From the NCBI GenBank assembly GCA_904397895.1, contig CAJFOZ010000015.1, positions 1 through 48,051 on the forward strand: a DNA stretch of 48,051 bases. Direction: 5' to 3'. This DNA comes from an uncultured Clostridia bacterium (GTDB taxonomy: Bacteria; Bacillota; Clostridia; Oscillospirales; Acutalibacteraceae). Both the position numbers and the translations under genes were made by a program. Position 1 is the first letter of the stretch, and each line of letters begins with the position of its first letter. Shown piece after piece: positions 1-7,664 of this stretch. The notes under the pieces were generated by a model, which searched no databases, had not been told where the DNA came from, and saw only the letters and a program-made list of their open reading frames with translations.

Positions 1-25
1 GCTATCCGGGCGGGATACAGTGAAA

Positions 26-1068
26 GATGCAATCCACCCCAACCCGGGGACGATAACAATCGATATCACGTCCTAAAAAGTGATTTTTATCCGATGCAAT
101 CCACCCCAACCCGGGGACGATAACCTCAAGAGATTTCTGGCAATATGGATTATGTAAACGATGCAATCCACCCCAACCCGGGGACGATAACATTGGCCCC
201 GCCATCGCGTGGAGGGGCCAATTAGATGCAATCCACCCCAACCCGGGGACGATAACACCTTTTTCCCGCTGACTATGGTTGCTCGTATATAGATGCAATC
301 CACCCCAACCCGGGGACGATAACAACAATTCTAAGTCAGTGTCCACCGGCTTACTTCTGATGCAATCCACCCCAACCCGGGGACGATAACTTTATCGCTT
401 CCCAGACATTGCCAAAGATATCCTTGAGATGCAATCTACCCCCACCCGGGGACGATAACATAATTAAATTGAATAACCATAATGCATACCACCAGGATGT
501 AATCCACCCCCACCCGGGGACGATAACATGTTTCCTTGCAATCTCGGCAAGAACCTTTTCTGATGTAATCCACCCCCACCCGGGGACGATAACTTATTGT
601 AAAGATGATTATTTCAATCCACATCTACTAGGATGCAATCCACCCCCACCCGGGGACGATAACCTAGTTCTTCATCTTTTAACCCTCTCCAGTTCTCGAT
701 GCAATCCACCCCCACCCGGGGACGATAACCAATTTCTTTAAAGGAAGCTTGGATTTGTTCTTGCAGATACAATCCACCCCCATCTGGGGACGATAACGCC
801 CAAAAGTTTCCAGAAGGCAGTGTAACATACAATGGATGCAATCCATCCCCACCCGGGGACGATAACACAAAGGTATCTATTAAGCTTTTCGATTAAGCTT
901 ATGATGCAATCTACCCCCACCCGGGGACGATAACTTAGGATCAGGTAATATACTACCCCGTAAAGCCGGATGCAAACCACCCCCACCCGGGGACGATAAC
1001 ATGTATTAGACTAATTTGCTTTTCCATAGGTGCATAGATGCAAACCACCCCCACACGGGGACGGGCAC
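26..1068. CRISPR. CRISPR array, 16 repeats in view, decaying rightwards
   Basis: Sixteen 32-bp repeats start at 26, 93, 160, 225, 292, 359, 428, 496, 562, 632, 698, 766, 835, 903, 969 and 1037, separated by unique spacers of 33-38 bp. The unit begins GATGCAATCCAC and ends GGGGACGATAAC. The first six copies read CACCCCAACCC in the middle; from the seventh on they read CACCCCCACCC, with further single changes. The last copy (1037-1068) ends GGGGACGGGCAC. Bases 1-25 are the tail of another spacer, so the array continues off the left edge. Unit and spacer lengths, and the GTGGATTG core on the minus strand, resemble type I-C repeats. Decay at the right end suggests the trailer is here and the leader lies to the left. 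No cas gene lies in the window, so the subtype is inferred. Confidence 0.96.
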
Positions 1069-1078
1069 ACAGCAAAAA

Positions 1079-1098
1079 GCCGGCCTCTATGGGCCGGC
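1079..1098. other. GC-rich hairpin between array end and next gene
   Basis: GCCGGCC (1079-1085) and GGCCGGC (1092-1098) form a perfect 7-bp stem with a 6-base loop. On the minus strand the stem is followed by five T, so it reads as an intrinsic terminator for leftward transcription entering the array. On the plus strand it is followed by A's and the ribosome binding site of the gene starting at 1120. It may insulate the array end or structure the gene's 5' leader. Confidence 0.6.
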
Positions 1099-1119
1099 AA
1101 AAAAGGAGAGGATCCCTCC

Positions 1120-2004
1120 ATGCAAACAGGACAAGCGTTCTCCGGCGAAGGCTCCAAAAAATCCACACGTTCCATCGCCTGCAAAGTGGTGGGGGTCGTG
1201 GCGGCCATTGTGCTGGTGATATCGGTCCTTTTGGCCGTCGTGCTGGCATGCCAAATCTCCACCCAGGTGGGGCAGCTCCAGGCCGACGTTGCCCAGATCG
1301 CGGTGACGCAGGCCGATCCCGACCCGTCCCAAGAGCAGCAGACCATCCAGTTCCTACAGTCCGAGATGCAGCGCCATCGGGAATTCATCGAATCCCAGGA
1401 GCAGCATCTGATCTGGCTGGTCGCCACCATCGGCGCCCTGGCCATCTTCATGCTTTCCATGGCTGGTCTGGCCAACCGCAAGGAAATCCAGGAAACCGTC
1501 CGGGAAGAAGGCCGGGATTTTGCCAGGGAGGAATGGGAGGATCTCCTAGGCGGCCCGGATAAAGAGTCCTATTTAAGGTCTGTGATCCAAAACGAGGAAT
1601 GCATTAAAAACAAGAAAATCCTGTTTTTATTCCGGCAAGGGGATGAGGAAGGCCGTACCGGCATGAAAGGGGTTTGCGATGCCTTGGAAGATAAGGGGTT
1701 CCCGGTGGAACGGCAGACCATGCCTTTGGATGAGAATATGGACTTTGACTTTGATCGCATCGTTGATGAAAATGATTTAATCATCTATCAAGTGGGCGCT
1801 GACGAGGCGGGGATCGAGCAAGAACGTGTTTCTCAGGCCCGCTACTATGCGCTTTATAAGGCGTGCAAAAGAAGAGGGAAAATAGGCATTTTATATTATC
1901 AAGGCGTGATCAAAGCATTTCCCGGCCTTGACAAGGATTATCTCAGTTGCGCCAATATGGGATTGACCCTCAAGCAGCAGATTATCGCCGCTTTGTATCT
2001 GTGA
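1120..2004 (+). CDS. Two-TM coiled-coil protein with C-terminal Rossmann-like domain
   Basis: Predicted 294-aa membrane protein that I do not recognise as a named family. ATG at 1120 follows AAGGAG (1103-1108). An upstream in-frame ATG at 1030 would translate the last CRISPR repeat and is unlikely. Residues about 22-43 and 97-116 are hydrophobic helices. Between them is a Gln/Glu-rich, probably coiled-coil, external segment. A charged helix (about 119-140) leads to a cytoplasmic alpha/beta domain (about 163-294) with strand-like segments KILFLF, DLIIYQV and KIGILYY and a terminal ANMGLTL motif. Such an architecture suggests a membrane-anchored ligand sensor or effector, loosely like CARF/SAVED/NARF-type Rossmann domains, but that is inference. 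The gene lies between the last array repeat (1037-1068) and a decayed repeat (2016-2047), and a strong terminator follows at 2072. I see no obvious promoter between array and gene. Confidence 0.8.
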   Translation: MQTGQAFSGEGSKKSTRSIACKVVGVVAAIVLVISVLLAVVLACQISTQVGQLQADVAQIAVTQADPDPSQEQQTIQFLQSEMQRHREFIESQEQHLIWLVATIGALAIFMLSMAGLANRKEIQETVREEGRDFAREEWEDLLGGPDKESYLRSVIQNEECIKNKKILFLFRQGDEEGRTGMKGVCDALEDKGFPVERQTMPLDENMDFDFDRIVDENDLIIYQVGADEAGIEQERVSQARYYALYKACKRRGKIGILYYQGVIKAFPGLDKDYLSCANMGLTLKQQIIAALYL

Positions 2005-2015
2005 TGCGCTAATCC

Positions 2016-2047
2016 CATGCAATCCACCCCCACCTGGGGGCAATGAC
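2016..2047. repeat. Decayed CRISPR repeat downstream of the embedded gene
   Basis: Starts CATGCAATCCACCCCCACC and ends with a corrupted GGGGGCAATGAC, in the same orientation as the array repeats. It lies 11 bp after the stop codon of the gene at 1120-2004, so that gene occupies the place of an oversized spacer between this copy and the one at 1037-1068. Confidence 0.8.
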
Positions 2048-2071
2048 GTATTTTCCAGCTTGACTGCATGA

Positions 2072-2121
2072 AAAAAATCCACGAAGGAGCCGGATGTTAC
2101 CGGCTCTTTCGTGGATTTTTT
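2072..2121. terminator. Strong bidirectional intrinsic terminator
   Basis: A 22-bp inverted repeat (2072-2093 with 2100-2121), loop ATGTTA, one G-T wobble. The arms begin with AAAAAA and end with TTTTTT, so it can stop transcription from both sides. It closes the CRISPR-embedded gene. The rest of 2005-2318 holds only the two repeat remnants. Confidence 0.9.
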
Positions 2122-2181
2122 AGTTCATCCCCTGTGTCGGGACGATTCAAAGATCTCCGCGCCCATATTGCCCATCATAGT

Positions 2182-2213
2182 ATTTCAATCCACGCCCCTG
2201 TAAAGGGAGCGGC
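2182..2213. repeat. Solitary type I-C-like CRISPR repeat relic
   Basis: Begins ATTTCAATCCACGCCCC, ends AGGGAGCGGC, with a short CCCT/AGGG inverted repeat inside. This is close to the classic type I-C repeat (minus strand ends GTGGATTGAAAT). No second copy or spacer array surrounds it. It differs from the main array unit in the first bases and the stem, so it looks like a relic of another or ancestral array. Confidence 0.65.
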
Positions 2214-2318
2214 AGCAAAAAGGGATAAAATCCAAACGCGATATCCTTTCTCAATCAATATAGCATAATTCGCAACAGATACCAAGAAAAGGCATTATTT
2301 TAATAACGAGGAATGATT

Positions 2319-2696
2319 ATGAACCAAGCAACATTGTTCTTTTTCCATGACCACATGGACGCATTGCCTATTTATGAAAGGCTGGAGGAAATGATGCTGT
2401 CACAGATTTCAAATGTAAAGATCAAAGTCCAGAAAAGCCAGATCACGTTTGCAAACAGGATGGTGTTCGCTTGTGCATCCTTTCAGCCTGTGCGCAAAGC
2501 CAAGGATCGTCCAAAGATCTTTCTCACGGTTACGTTTGGGCTGGCATATCGCAAAGAATCCCCAAGAATTGATGTGGCTACCCAACCGTATCCCCACCGA
2601 TGGACGCATCACGTAACAGTAGGAAGTCCTGACGAAATTGACAGCCTACTGCTCTCTTGGATCCGAGAGGCTGCGGAGTTCTCCGCAACAAAATAA
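2319..2696 (+). CDS. DUF5655-like small protein
   Basis: A 125-aa soluble protein resembling the DUF5655 family, whose function is not established. Recognisable elements are an N-terminal FFHDHMDALPIYERLEEMM segment, a central KSQITFANR strand, and a C-terminal WTHHVTVGSPDEID segment followed by an amphipathic helix. ATG at 2319 is chosen over the ATG at 2313 because GAGG (2308-2311) sits 7 bases before 2319 but almost touches 2313. The gene is monocistronic, with its own terminator at 2724-2751 and the CRISPR relics upstream. The family name is from memory of the motif pattern. Confidence 0.75.
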   Translation: MNQATLFFFHDHMDALPIYERLEEMMLSQISNVKIKVQKSQITFANRMVFACASFQPVRKAKDRPKIFLTVTFGLAYRKESPRIDVATQPYPHRWTHHVTVGSPDEIDSLLLSWIREAAEFSATK

Positions 2697-2723
2697 AAAC
2701 CGGAACCTACCGTTTCGTAGTTT

Positions 2724-2751
2724 ATGCCCGCTTTAAACGCGGGCATTTTTT
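2724..2751 (+). terminator. Intrinsic terminator
   Basis: ATGCCCGC (2724-2731) pairs with GCGGGCAT (2739-2746), loop TTTAAAC, followed by TTTTT. It ends the DUF5655-like gene. Confidence 0.85.
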
Positions 2752-2799
2752 ATTGAGTCGATTCCATAAGGAGAAAATTTCAAAAAAGTAAAAAAACTC

Positions 2800-2830
2800 T
2801 TGACTTAGAGTGCACTCCAAGTGTTACCAT
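2800..2830 (+). promoter_or_regulatory. MerR-type promoter/operator
   Basis: A -35 TTGACT (2800-2805) and -10 TACCAT (2825-2830) are 19 bp apart, the long spacer typical of MerR-activated promoters. The spacer carries the dyad ACTTAGAGTG/CACTCCAAGT (2803-2822), with one mismatch between half-sites. MerR-family activators bind such a dyad and untwist the promoter. The adjacent merR-type gene is the obvious regulator, so the operon is probably autoregulated. Confidence 0.85.
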
Positions 2831-2868
2831 AAAAACCATAGTCAGGACGGAAAGGCAGTGAGGACATT

Positions 2869-3249
2869 TTGACTATCAAAGAAGTCAGCGAAAAATACAA
2901 CATTTCTCAAGATACGCTGCGTTATTACGAACGGGTTGGGATGATCCCCCCGGTATCCCGCACCACCGGGGGCATCCGGGACTACCAGCCGGAGGATCTA
3001 GGATGGGTCGAGCTTGCCGTCTGCATGAGAAGCGCGGGCCTTCCTATTGAAGCCATGATCGAATATGTCAAGCTTTATCAGATGGGGGATAGCACCTTTG
3101 CCGCCAGGCTTCAGCTCCTACAGGAACAAAGGGAGAACCTGCTACAGCAACGGGAACAAATTGACAAAACTTTAAAACGGCTCAACTATAAGATTTCGCG
3201 GTATCAGGTTGCCGTGGATACAGGAAAATTGACATGGGAGGAAATGTAA
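2869..3249 (+). CDS. MerR-family transcriptional regulator
   Basis: A 126-aa MerR-family activator. The N-terminal winged helix (MTIKEVSEKYNISQDTLRYY) matches the MerR HTH, followed by ERVGMIPPVSRTTGGIRDY, typical of the wing. A C-terminal coiled coil rich in Gln/Glu (about 80-115) is the dimerisation helix. There are no cysteines in the effector region, so it is not a metal sensor of the classic MerR type; it fits the subfamily paired with aldo/keto reductases. The start is TTG at 2869, preceded by TGAGG (2859-2863). It is first in the operon and only 3 bp from the next gene. It probably senses a reactive or redox-related small molecule and controls the dyad at 2803-2822; the ligand is unknown. 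Confidence 0.9.
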   Translation: MTIKEVSEKYNISQDTLRYYERVGMIPPVSRTTGGIRDYQPEDLGWVELAVCMRSAGLPIEAMIEYVKLYQMGDSTFAARLQLLQEQRENLLQQREQIDKTLKRLNYKISRYQVAVDTGKLTWEEM

Positions 3250-3252
3250 TCT

Positions 3253-5007
3253 ATGATTCTAGAAACCATCCATCAGCCGGCTGATGTAAAGAGATTGGAC
3301 GGGCAACAATTGAATTCTTTGGCGCATGAGATGCGGGAGGCGCTTCTAGTAAGACTCAGCAAACACGGCGGCCACTTCGGTCCTAATCTGGGCATGGTGG
3401 AAGCCACCATCGCCTTGCACTATGTATTCGATTCACCCAAAGATAAGCTGGTATTTGACGTATCCCATCAGTCCTACCCCCATAAGATGTTGACGGGAAG
3501 GAAGGATGCCTATCTCTATGAGGAGCATTACGATGATGTGTCCGGCTACAGCAATCCCCACGAAAGCGAACACGATCATTTTATCATAGGGCACACCTCG
3601 ACTTCGGTCAGCCTGGCCTGTGGACTGGCCAAGGCCAGGGACTTAAAAGGGGAGGCCGGCAATGTCATCGCCGTGATCGGGGATGGATCTTTAAGCGGCG
3701 GCGAAGCGTTGGAAGGGCTTGACTTTGCATCGGAACTACACAGCAATTTGATTGTGGTGGTCAACGACAACGACATGTCCATTGCCGAGAACCACGGTGG
3801 CCTTTACGGCAACTTAAAGCTGTTGCGGGAGACAAAGGGACAAGCGGAATGCAATTTATTCCGGGCCATGGGATTGGAATACCGCTATGTCCACGCGGGA
3901 AATGATATTTCCGCCCTGATCGCCGTTTTCCAGGAAGTAAAGGATTGTACCTCACCGGTAGTGGTGCACATCAATACCCAAAAGGGAAAGGGATACGCTC
4001 CGGCCGAACAGCACAAAGAAAACTGGCATTATTGCAGCCCCTTTGATTTGGCCACCGGCAAGCCTTTGGATGGTTCTCATGAAGAGGATTATTCCACCGT
4101 AACCGCCCAATACCTTCTAGCCAAAATGAAGGAGGATCCCACGGTAGTGGCCATCACTTCAGGGACGCCTGCCGTACTGGGATTCACGGAAGAGAAGAGG
4201 AAAGAGGCAGGAAGCCAGTTTGTGGACGTAGGCATCGCGGAGGAGACGGCGGTAGCCTTAGCATCTGGCATCGCGGTAAACGGTGGGAAACCTGTGTACG
4301 GTGTGTACAGCACCTTTATCCAAAGGACATTTGACCAACTCTCCCAGGATCTGTGCATCAATAAGAGTCCCGCTACCATCGTCACCTTTGCCGGGTCGGT
4401 GTACGGCATGAACGATGTGACCCATCTGGGGATCTATGATATCCCCATGATGGCCAATATTCCCAATTTGGTTTACTTAGCCCCCACCACTAAGGAGGAA
4501 TACCTCGCTATGCTGGAGTGGAGCCTAAAGCAGACCGAATATCCCGTGGCCATTCGCCTGCCCGGTGGCGCCATGGTTTCGGACGGCAGAACCATCGACA
4601 AAGATTTTGGTAAACTCAACCAGTACCAAGTGATCCAAGAGGGCAGTAAGGTGGCGGTTATCGGCTTAGGCACCTTCTATGAACTAGGCTGTAAAGCAGC
4701 CCAGGTCATGGAGCAAAAATGGGGGATCCATCCTACCATCATTAACCCGCACTATATCACCGGTGTGGACGAGGCATTGTTGGATGAATTAAAGATAGAG
4801 CATACCGTTGTCATCACATTGGAGGACGGCATTCTGGACGGTGGGTTTGGTGAAAAGATCGCCAGATTCTATGGGGATTCGGAGGTAAAGGTGCTGAACT
4901 TCGGCTTAAAGAAAGAATTCCTAGACCGTTATGATGTGCAAGAGGTGTTAAAACAAAACCATCTGACCCCGCAGCAGATTGCGGAGGATGTGGCAAAATG
5001 CCTGTAA
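3253..5007 (+). CDS. DXS-like transketolase paralog
   Basis: A 584-aa thiamine-diphosphate enzyme related to 1-deoxy-D-xylulose-5-phosphate synthase, shorter than usual DXS (about 620-640). Visible motifs: GGHFGPNLG with the conserved His, the ThDP motif GDGSLSGGEALEG, KGKGYAPAE followed by a conserved His, the catalytic-Glu motif GIAEE, YSTFIQR, and NDVTHLG with conserved Asp and His. Two segments that normally carry phosphate-binding Arg are changed: DRAG is TFAG and YPRG is LPGG. That suggests an acceptor other than glyceraldehyde 3-phosphate, so I do not assign dxs. It lies in a MerR-controlled operon with reductases rather than isoprenoid genes, which supports a specialised catabolic or detoxifying role. 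The start is ATG 3253, three bases after merR. Confidence 0.85.
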   Translation: MILETIHQPADVKRLDGQQLNSLAHEMREALLVRLSKHGGHFGPNLGMVEATIALHYVFDSPKDKLVFDVSHQSYPHKMLTGRKDAYLYEEHYDDVSGYSNPHESEHDHFIIGHTSTSVSLACGLAKARDLKGEAGNVIAVIGDGSLSGGEALEGLDFASELHSNLIVVVNDNDMSIAENHGGLYGNLKLLRETKGQAECNLFRAMGLEYRYVHAGNDISALIAVFQEVKDCTSPVVVHINTQKGKGYAPAEQHKENWHYCSPFDLATGKPLDGSHEEDYSTVTAQYLLAKMKEDPTVVAITSGTPAVLGFTEEKRKEAGSQFVDVGIAEETAVALASGIAVNGGKPVYGVYSTFIQRTFDQLSQDLCINKSPATIVTFAGSVYGMNDVTHLGIYDIPMMANIPNLVYLAPTTKEEYLAMLEWSLKQTEYPVAIRLPGGAMVSDGRTIDKDFGKLNQYQVIQEGSKVAVIGLGTFYELGCKAAQVMEQKWGIHPTIINPHYITGVDEALLDELKIEHTVVITLEDGILDGGFGEKIARFYGDSEVKVLNFGLKKEFLDRYDVQEVLKQNHLTPQQIAEDVAKCL

Positions 5008-5020
5008 AGGGGGATTGAAA

Positions 5021-5995
5021 ATGGAGTATACTAAATTAGGTAACTCTGGCATTACTATTTCCAAACTGTGCGTAGGCTGCATGAGTTTTGGGGATCCGGC
5101 CAGTAAGATGCATGCCTGGACGCTGAACCCTCAGGAAAGCGAAAAGATCATCAAGCACGCCTTGGATTTAGGCATCAACTTTTTTGATACAGCCAATACC
5201 TATTCCGCCGGCACCAGTGAGGAATATTTAGGCAGTGCCATTCGGAAATATGTCCCTAGGGATCAAGTGGTGTTGGCGTCCAAAGTGTACTTTAATGCTG
5301 GGCATTTGTCCAAGGAGGCCATCCATCGAGAAATTGATCAGACGCTTACACGCCTTGGGACCGATTATCTTGATTTGTATATCATCCATCGTTATGACTA
5401 CGGTACTCCTATCGAGGAGACGATGGAGGCGTTGCATAGTCTTGTAAAAGCCGGAAAGGTGCGGGCTTTGGGGGCTTCGGCCATGTACGGCTATCAATTT
5501 TACAACATGCAGCTTGTGGCCAAGGAAAAGGGGTGGACTCCTTTTGTATCCATGCAAAATCATTATAACCTGCTCTACCGCGAGGACGAGAGGGAAATGA
5601 TCCCCATCTGCAAGCAGATGAACGTGTCCCTTACGCCGTACAGCCCTTTGGCGGCGGGGAGATTGTGCCGTCTGGAGTGGAAGACCGATACCCTGCGCAG
5701 TCAGACCGACCAAACAGCCGTATCCAAGTACGACAGTACCCAACAATCGGACTACAAAATCGTGCTGCGGGTTCATGAATTAGCAGAAAAATACGGCGCA
5801 TCCATGACCCAAATTGCACTGGCATGGCAGTTTGCAAAGGGAGTGACGTCACCCATCATCGGGGCAACCAAGGCAAAGTATTTTGACGATGCCGCAGGCG
5901 CTTTTTCCGTAAAGCTGACGGCCGAAGACATGGCCTATCTGGAGGAACTGTATCTGCCCCATAAGGTTGTGGGAGCCTTGGGGGATAACGCATAA
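5021..5995 (+). CDS. Aldo/keto reductase
   Basis: A 324-aa NADPH-dependent aldo/keto reductase. Features in order: the N-terminal MEYTKLGNSGITISKLCVG strand, FFDTANTY with the catalytic Asp and Tyr, VVLASKVYF with the catalytic Lys, YIIHRYD supplying the catalytic His, then SPLAAGRL and SPIIGATKAKYFDDA for cofactor binding. ATG 5021 follows AAAGGGGG at the correct distance; an in-frame ATG at 4979 lies inside the preceding gene and is rejected. It is third in the MerR operon, 13 bp after the DXS-like gene. Pairing with a DXS-like carboligase suggests reduction of the resulting ketone or aldehyde, but the substrate is unknown. Confidence 0.92.
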   Translation: MEYTKLGNSGITISKLCVGCMSFGDPASKMHAWTLNPQESEKIIKHALDLGINFFDTANTYSAGTSEEYLGSAIRKYVPRDQVVLASKVYFNAGHLSKEAIHREIDQTLTRLGTDYLDLYIIHRYDYGTPIEETMEALHSLVKAGKVRALGASAMYGYQFYNMQLVAKEKGWTPFVSMQNHYNLLYREDEREMIPICKQMNVSLTPYSPLAAGRLCRLEWKTDTLRSQTDQTAVSKYDSTQQSDYKIVLRVHELAEKYGASMTQIALAWQFAKGVTSPIIGATKAKYFDDAAGAFSVKLTAEDMAYLEELYLPHKVVGALGDNA

Positions 5996-6012
5996 AAGGA
6001 AAGGGGAATTCT

Positions 6013-6714
6013 ATGATGGGAAAGAGGCCGTATGTGATCTGCCATATGGTGCAGTCCATCGATGGGAAGGTCACAGGTGATTTTTTAAGGAGCGACCGAT
6101 GTGAAGCAGCCGCCGAGGCGTATTATCGGATCAACCGTGATTTTCGTGCCGACGCCTTTGCCTGCGGCCGTGTGACCATGGAAGGAAGTTTCACTGGGGG
6201 ATGGTATCCGGACCTGTCGGCGTTTGCAGGTCAAAATATCGCCCGTGAAGATCACGTGGCCGATCCACAGTTAGGCTATTTTGCCGTGGCTTTCGACCGG
6301 CAGGGGAAACTGGGATGGAAGACCGATAAAATCATCGACGACGATCCCGGCTACAACAATGCCCACATCATCGAGGTACTGTGTGAAGAGGTATCGGATG
6401 CCTATCTGGCCTATTTGAAGAGCATCGGCGTTTCCTATGTGTTTGCTGGAAGCAAGGAGATGGATTTGACCATAGCGCTCCATAAATTAAACGTGTTGTT
6501 CGGCATCGACACTTTGCTGCTGGAAGGGGGAAGCATCCTAAACGGCGCCTTCCAGCGGGAGAATCTAGTGGATGAGCTGAGCCTTGTAGTGGCGCCCATC
6601 ACCGCATCCCAGGAGGATAAACCCCTATTTATGGATAGTCCCATGACCGGGTATGTGTTGGCCGATGCAAAACCATTGGAACATTCGTCCGTGTGGCTGA
6701 GATATAAAAGGTAA
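6013..6714 (+). CDS. RibD C-terminal/DHFR-like reductase
   Basis: A 233-aa protein of the RibD C-terminal (dihydrofolate reductase-like) family. It shows the N-terminal PYVICHMVQSIDGKV strand-loop, ADAFACGRVTMEG, a C-terminal LLEGGSILNGAF glycine motif for NADPH, and DELSLVVAPI. The deaminase domain of true RibD is absent, and riboflavin genes are not nearby, so this is probably a stand-alone NAD(P)H reductase. ATG 6013 has AAGGGG 7 bases upstream. It is the fourth gene of the MerR operon, directly after the aldo/keto reductase. Confidence 0.88.
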   Translation: MMGKRPYVICHMVQSIDGKVTGDFLRSDRCEAAAEAYYRINRDFRADAFACGRVTMEGSFTGGWYPDLSAFAGQNIAREDHVADPQLGYFAVAFDRQGKLGWKTDKIIDDDPGYNNAHIIEVLCEEVSDAYLAYLKSIGVSYVFAGSKEMDLTIALHKLNVLFGIDTLLLEGGSILNGAFQRENLVDELSLVVAPITASQEDKPLFMDSPMTGYVLADAKPLEHSSVWLRYKR

Positions 6715-6747
6715 GCAACCTATGATATAACGAAGGGAGTAACCAAT

Positions 6748-7308
6748 ATGAGAAAAAATTTAGGAGCCAAACCGTACACCTATCCACAACCGGTTTATAT
6801 TGTCGCCACCTATGGAGAAGATGGGACACCCGATGCCATGAATGCCGCCTGGGGTGGGATCAGCGATAATACACAGATCTCCATGTGCCTGAGCGCAGGC
6901 CATAAGACGGTCAAAAATATCCTGGCCCGAAAAGCCTTTACCGTCAGCATGGCGGATGCCGACCATGTAGTGGCTTGCGATTATGTAGGCGTTGTGTCGG
7001 GAAACAACACCCCGGATAAATTTGAAAAGGCCGGATTTCATGCCGTCAAGTCGGAATTTGTAGATGCTCCGCTCATCGAAGAGCTGGCAGTAGCTGTGGA
7101 GTGCAAACTTGTGAGCTACGACGAAAAGAGCTGCCGTTTGGTAGGGGAGATCGTCAATGTCAGCGTGGACGAAAGGGTACTGGATGAAAACGGGAAGGTG
7201 GATGTCAATAAGGTAGCCCCCATCACATTTGACCCATTTCAAAATGCATACATCAAATTAGGCGAAAAGGTGGGAAATGCCTTTAAAGACGGCCTATCCT
7301 TGAAATGA
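6748..7308 (+). CDS. Flavin reductase-like FMN-binding protein
   Basis: A 186-aa protein of the flavin reductase-like (FMN-binding split-barrel) family. Typical segments are PVYIVATYGEDGTPDAMN, AAWGGISDNTQISMCL, HKTVKNILARKAFTVS and the C-terminal ITFDPFQNAYIKLGEKVG. Members bind FMN and reduce flavins or small substrates with NAD(P)H. ATG 6748 follows AAGGGAG. It is the last gene of the MerR-controlled set and is closed by the terminator at 7343. The operon therefore has one carboligase and three reductases under one sensor, consistent with handling reactive carbonyls; this role is inferred. Confidence 0.9.
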   Translation: MRKNLGAKPYTYPQPVYIVATYGEDGTPDAMNAAWGGISDNTQISMCLSAGHKTVKNILARKAFTVSMADADHVVACDYVGVVSGNNTPDKFEKAGFHAVKSEFVDAPLIEELAVAVECKLVSYDEKSCRLVGEIVNVSVDERVLDENGKVDVNKVAPITFDPFQNAYIKLGEKVGNAFKDGLSLK

Positions 7309-7342
7309 TTTTACCCCATGGGCGATCAATAAGATCATACAG

Positions 7343-7383
7343 AAAAGGCAAGTTCCGATCCACGTCTGAACTTGCCTTTTTAT
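7343..7383 (+). terminator. Intrinsic terminator of the MerR operon
   Basis: AAAAGGCAAGTTC (7343-7355) pairs with GAACTTGCCTTTT (7368-7380), 12-base loop, followed by further T's. Confidence 0.9.
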
Positions 7384-7664
7384 TTTTGGTAAAATGCCTT
7401 CAAGGCATTGCTTACAACAATGGCGAATCCATCAATCGGTGAATAAAAATTTAGCAAAATAATTCAGGGATACTCAGAAGACAATTACCAGGCATCTTTT
7501 TTTCGATAATAAATTTATTATTAATAGATTAATTGTAGCTATTTTAGCCTAATAAACGCATATTTTATTGGGAATAGATACGGAATAATAAGAATGTTTT
7601 GTTTTTTGTTTGAAAAAAAACAAAATTTGGCTAAATAATTCCACATGCACTATAGAAAAAAAGC

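Noticed and set aside
2-986. Several open frames across the CRISPR array
   Set aside because: They translate the repeat unit over and over (for example RPRVGVD on the minus strand), a by-product of array periodicity.
1-2313. cas genes near the array
   Set aside because: None of the open frames right of the array resembles a Cas protein; they may lie beyond the left edge.
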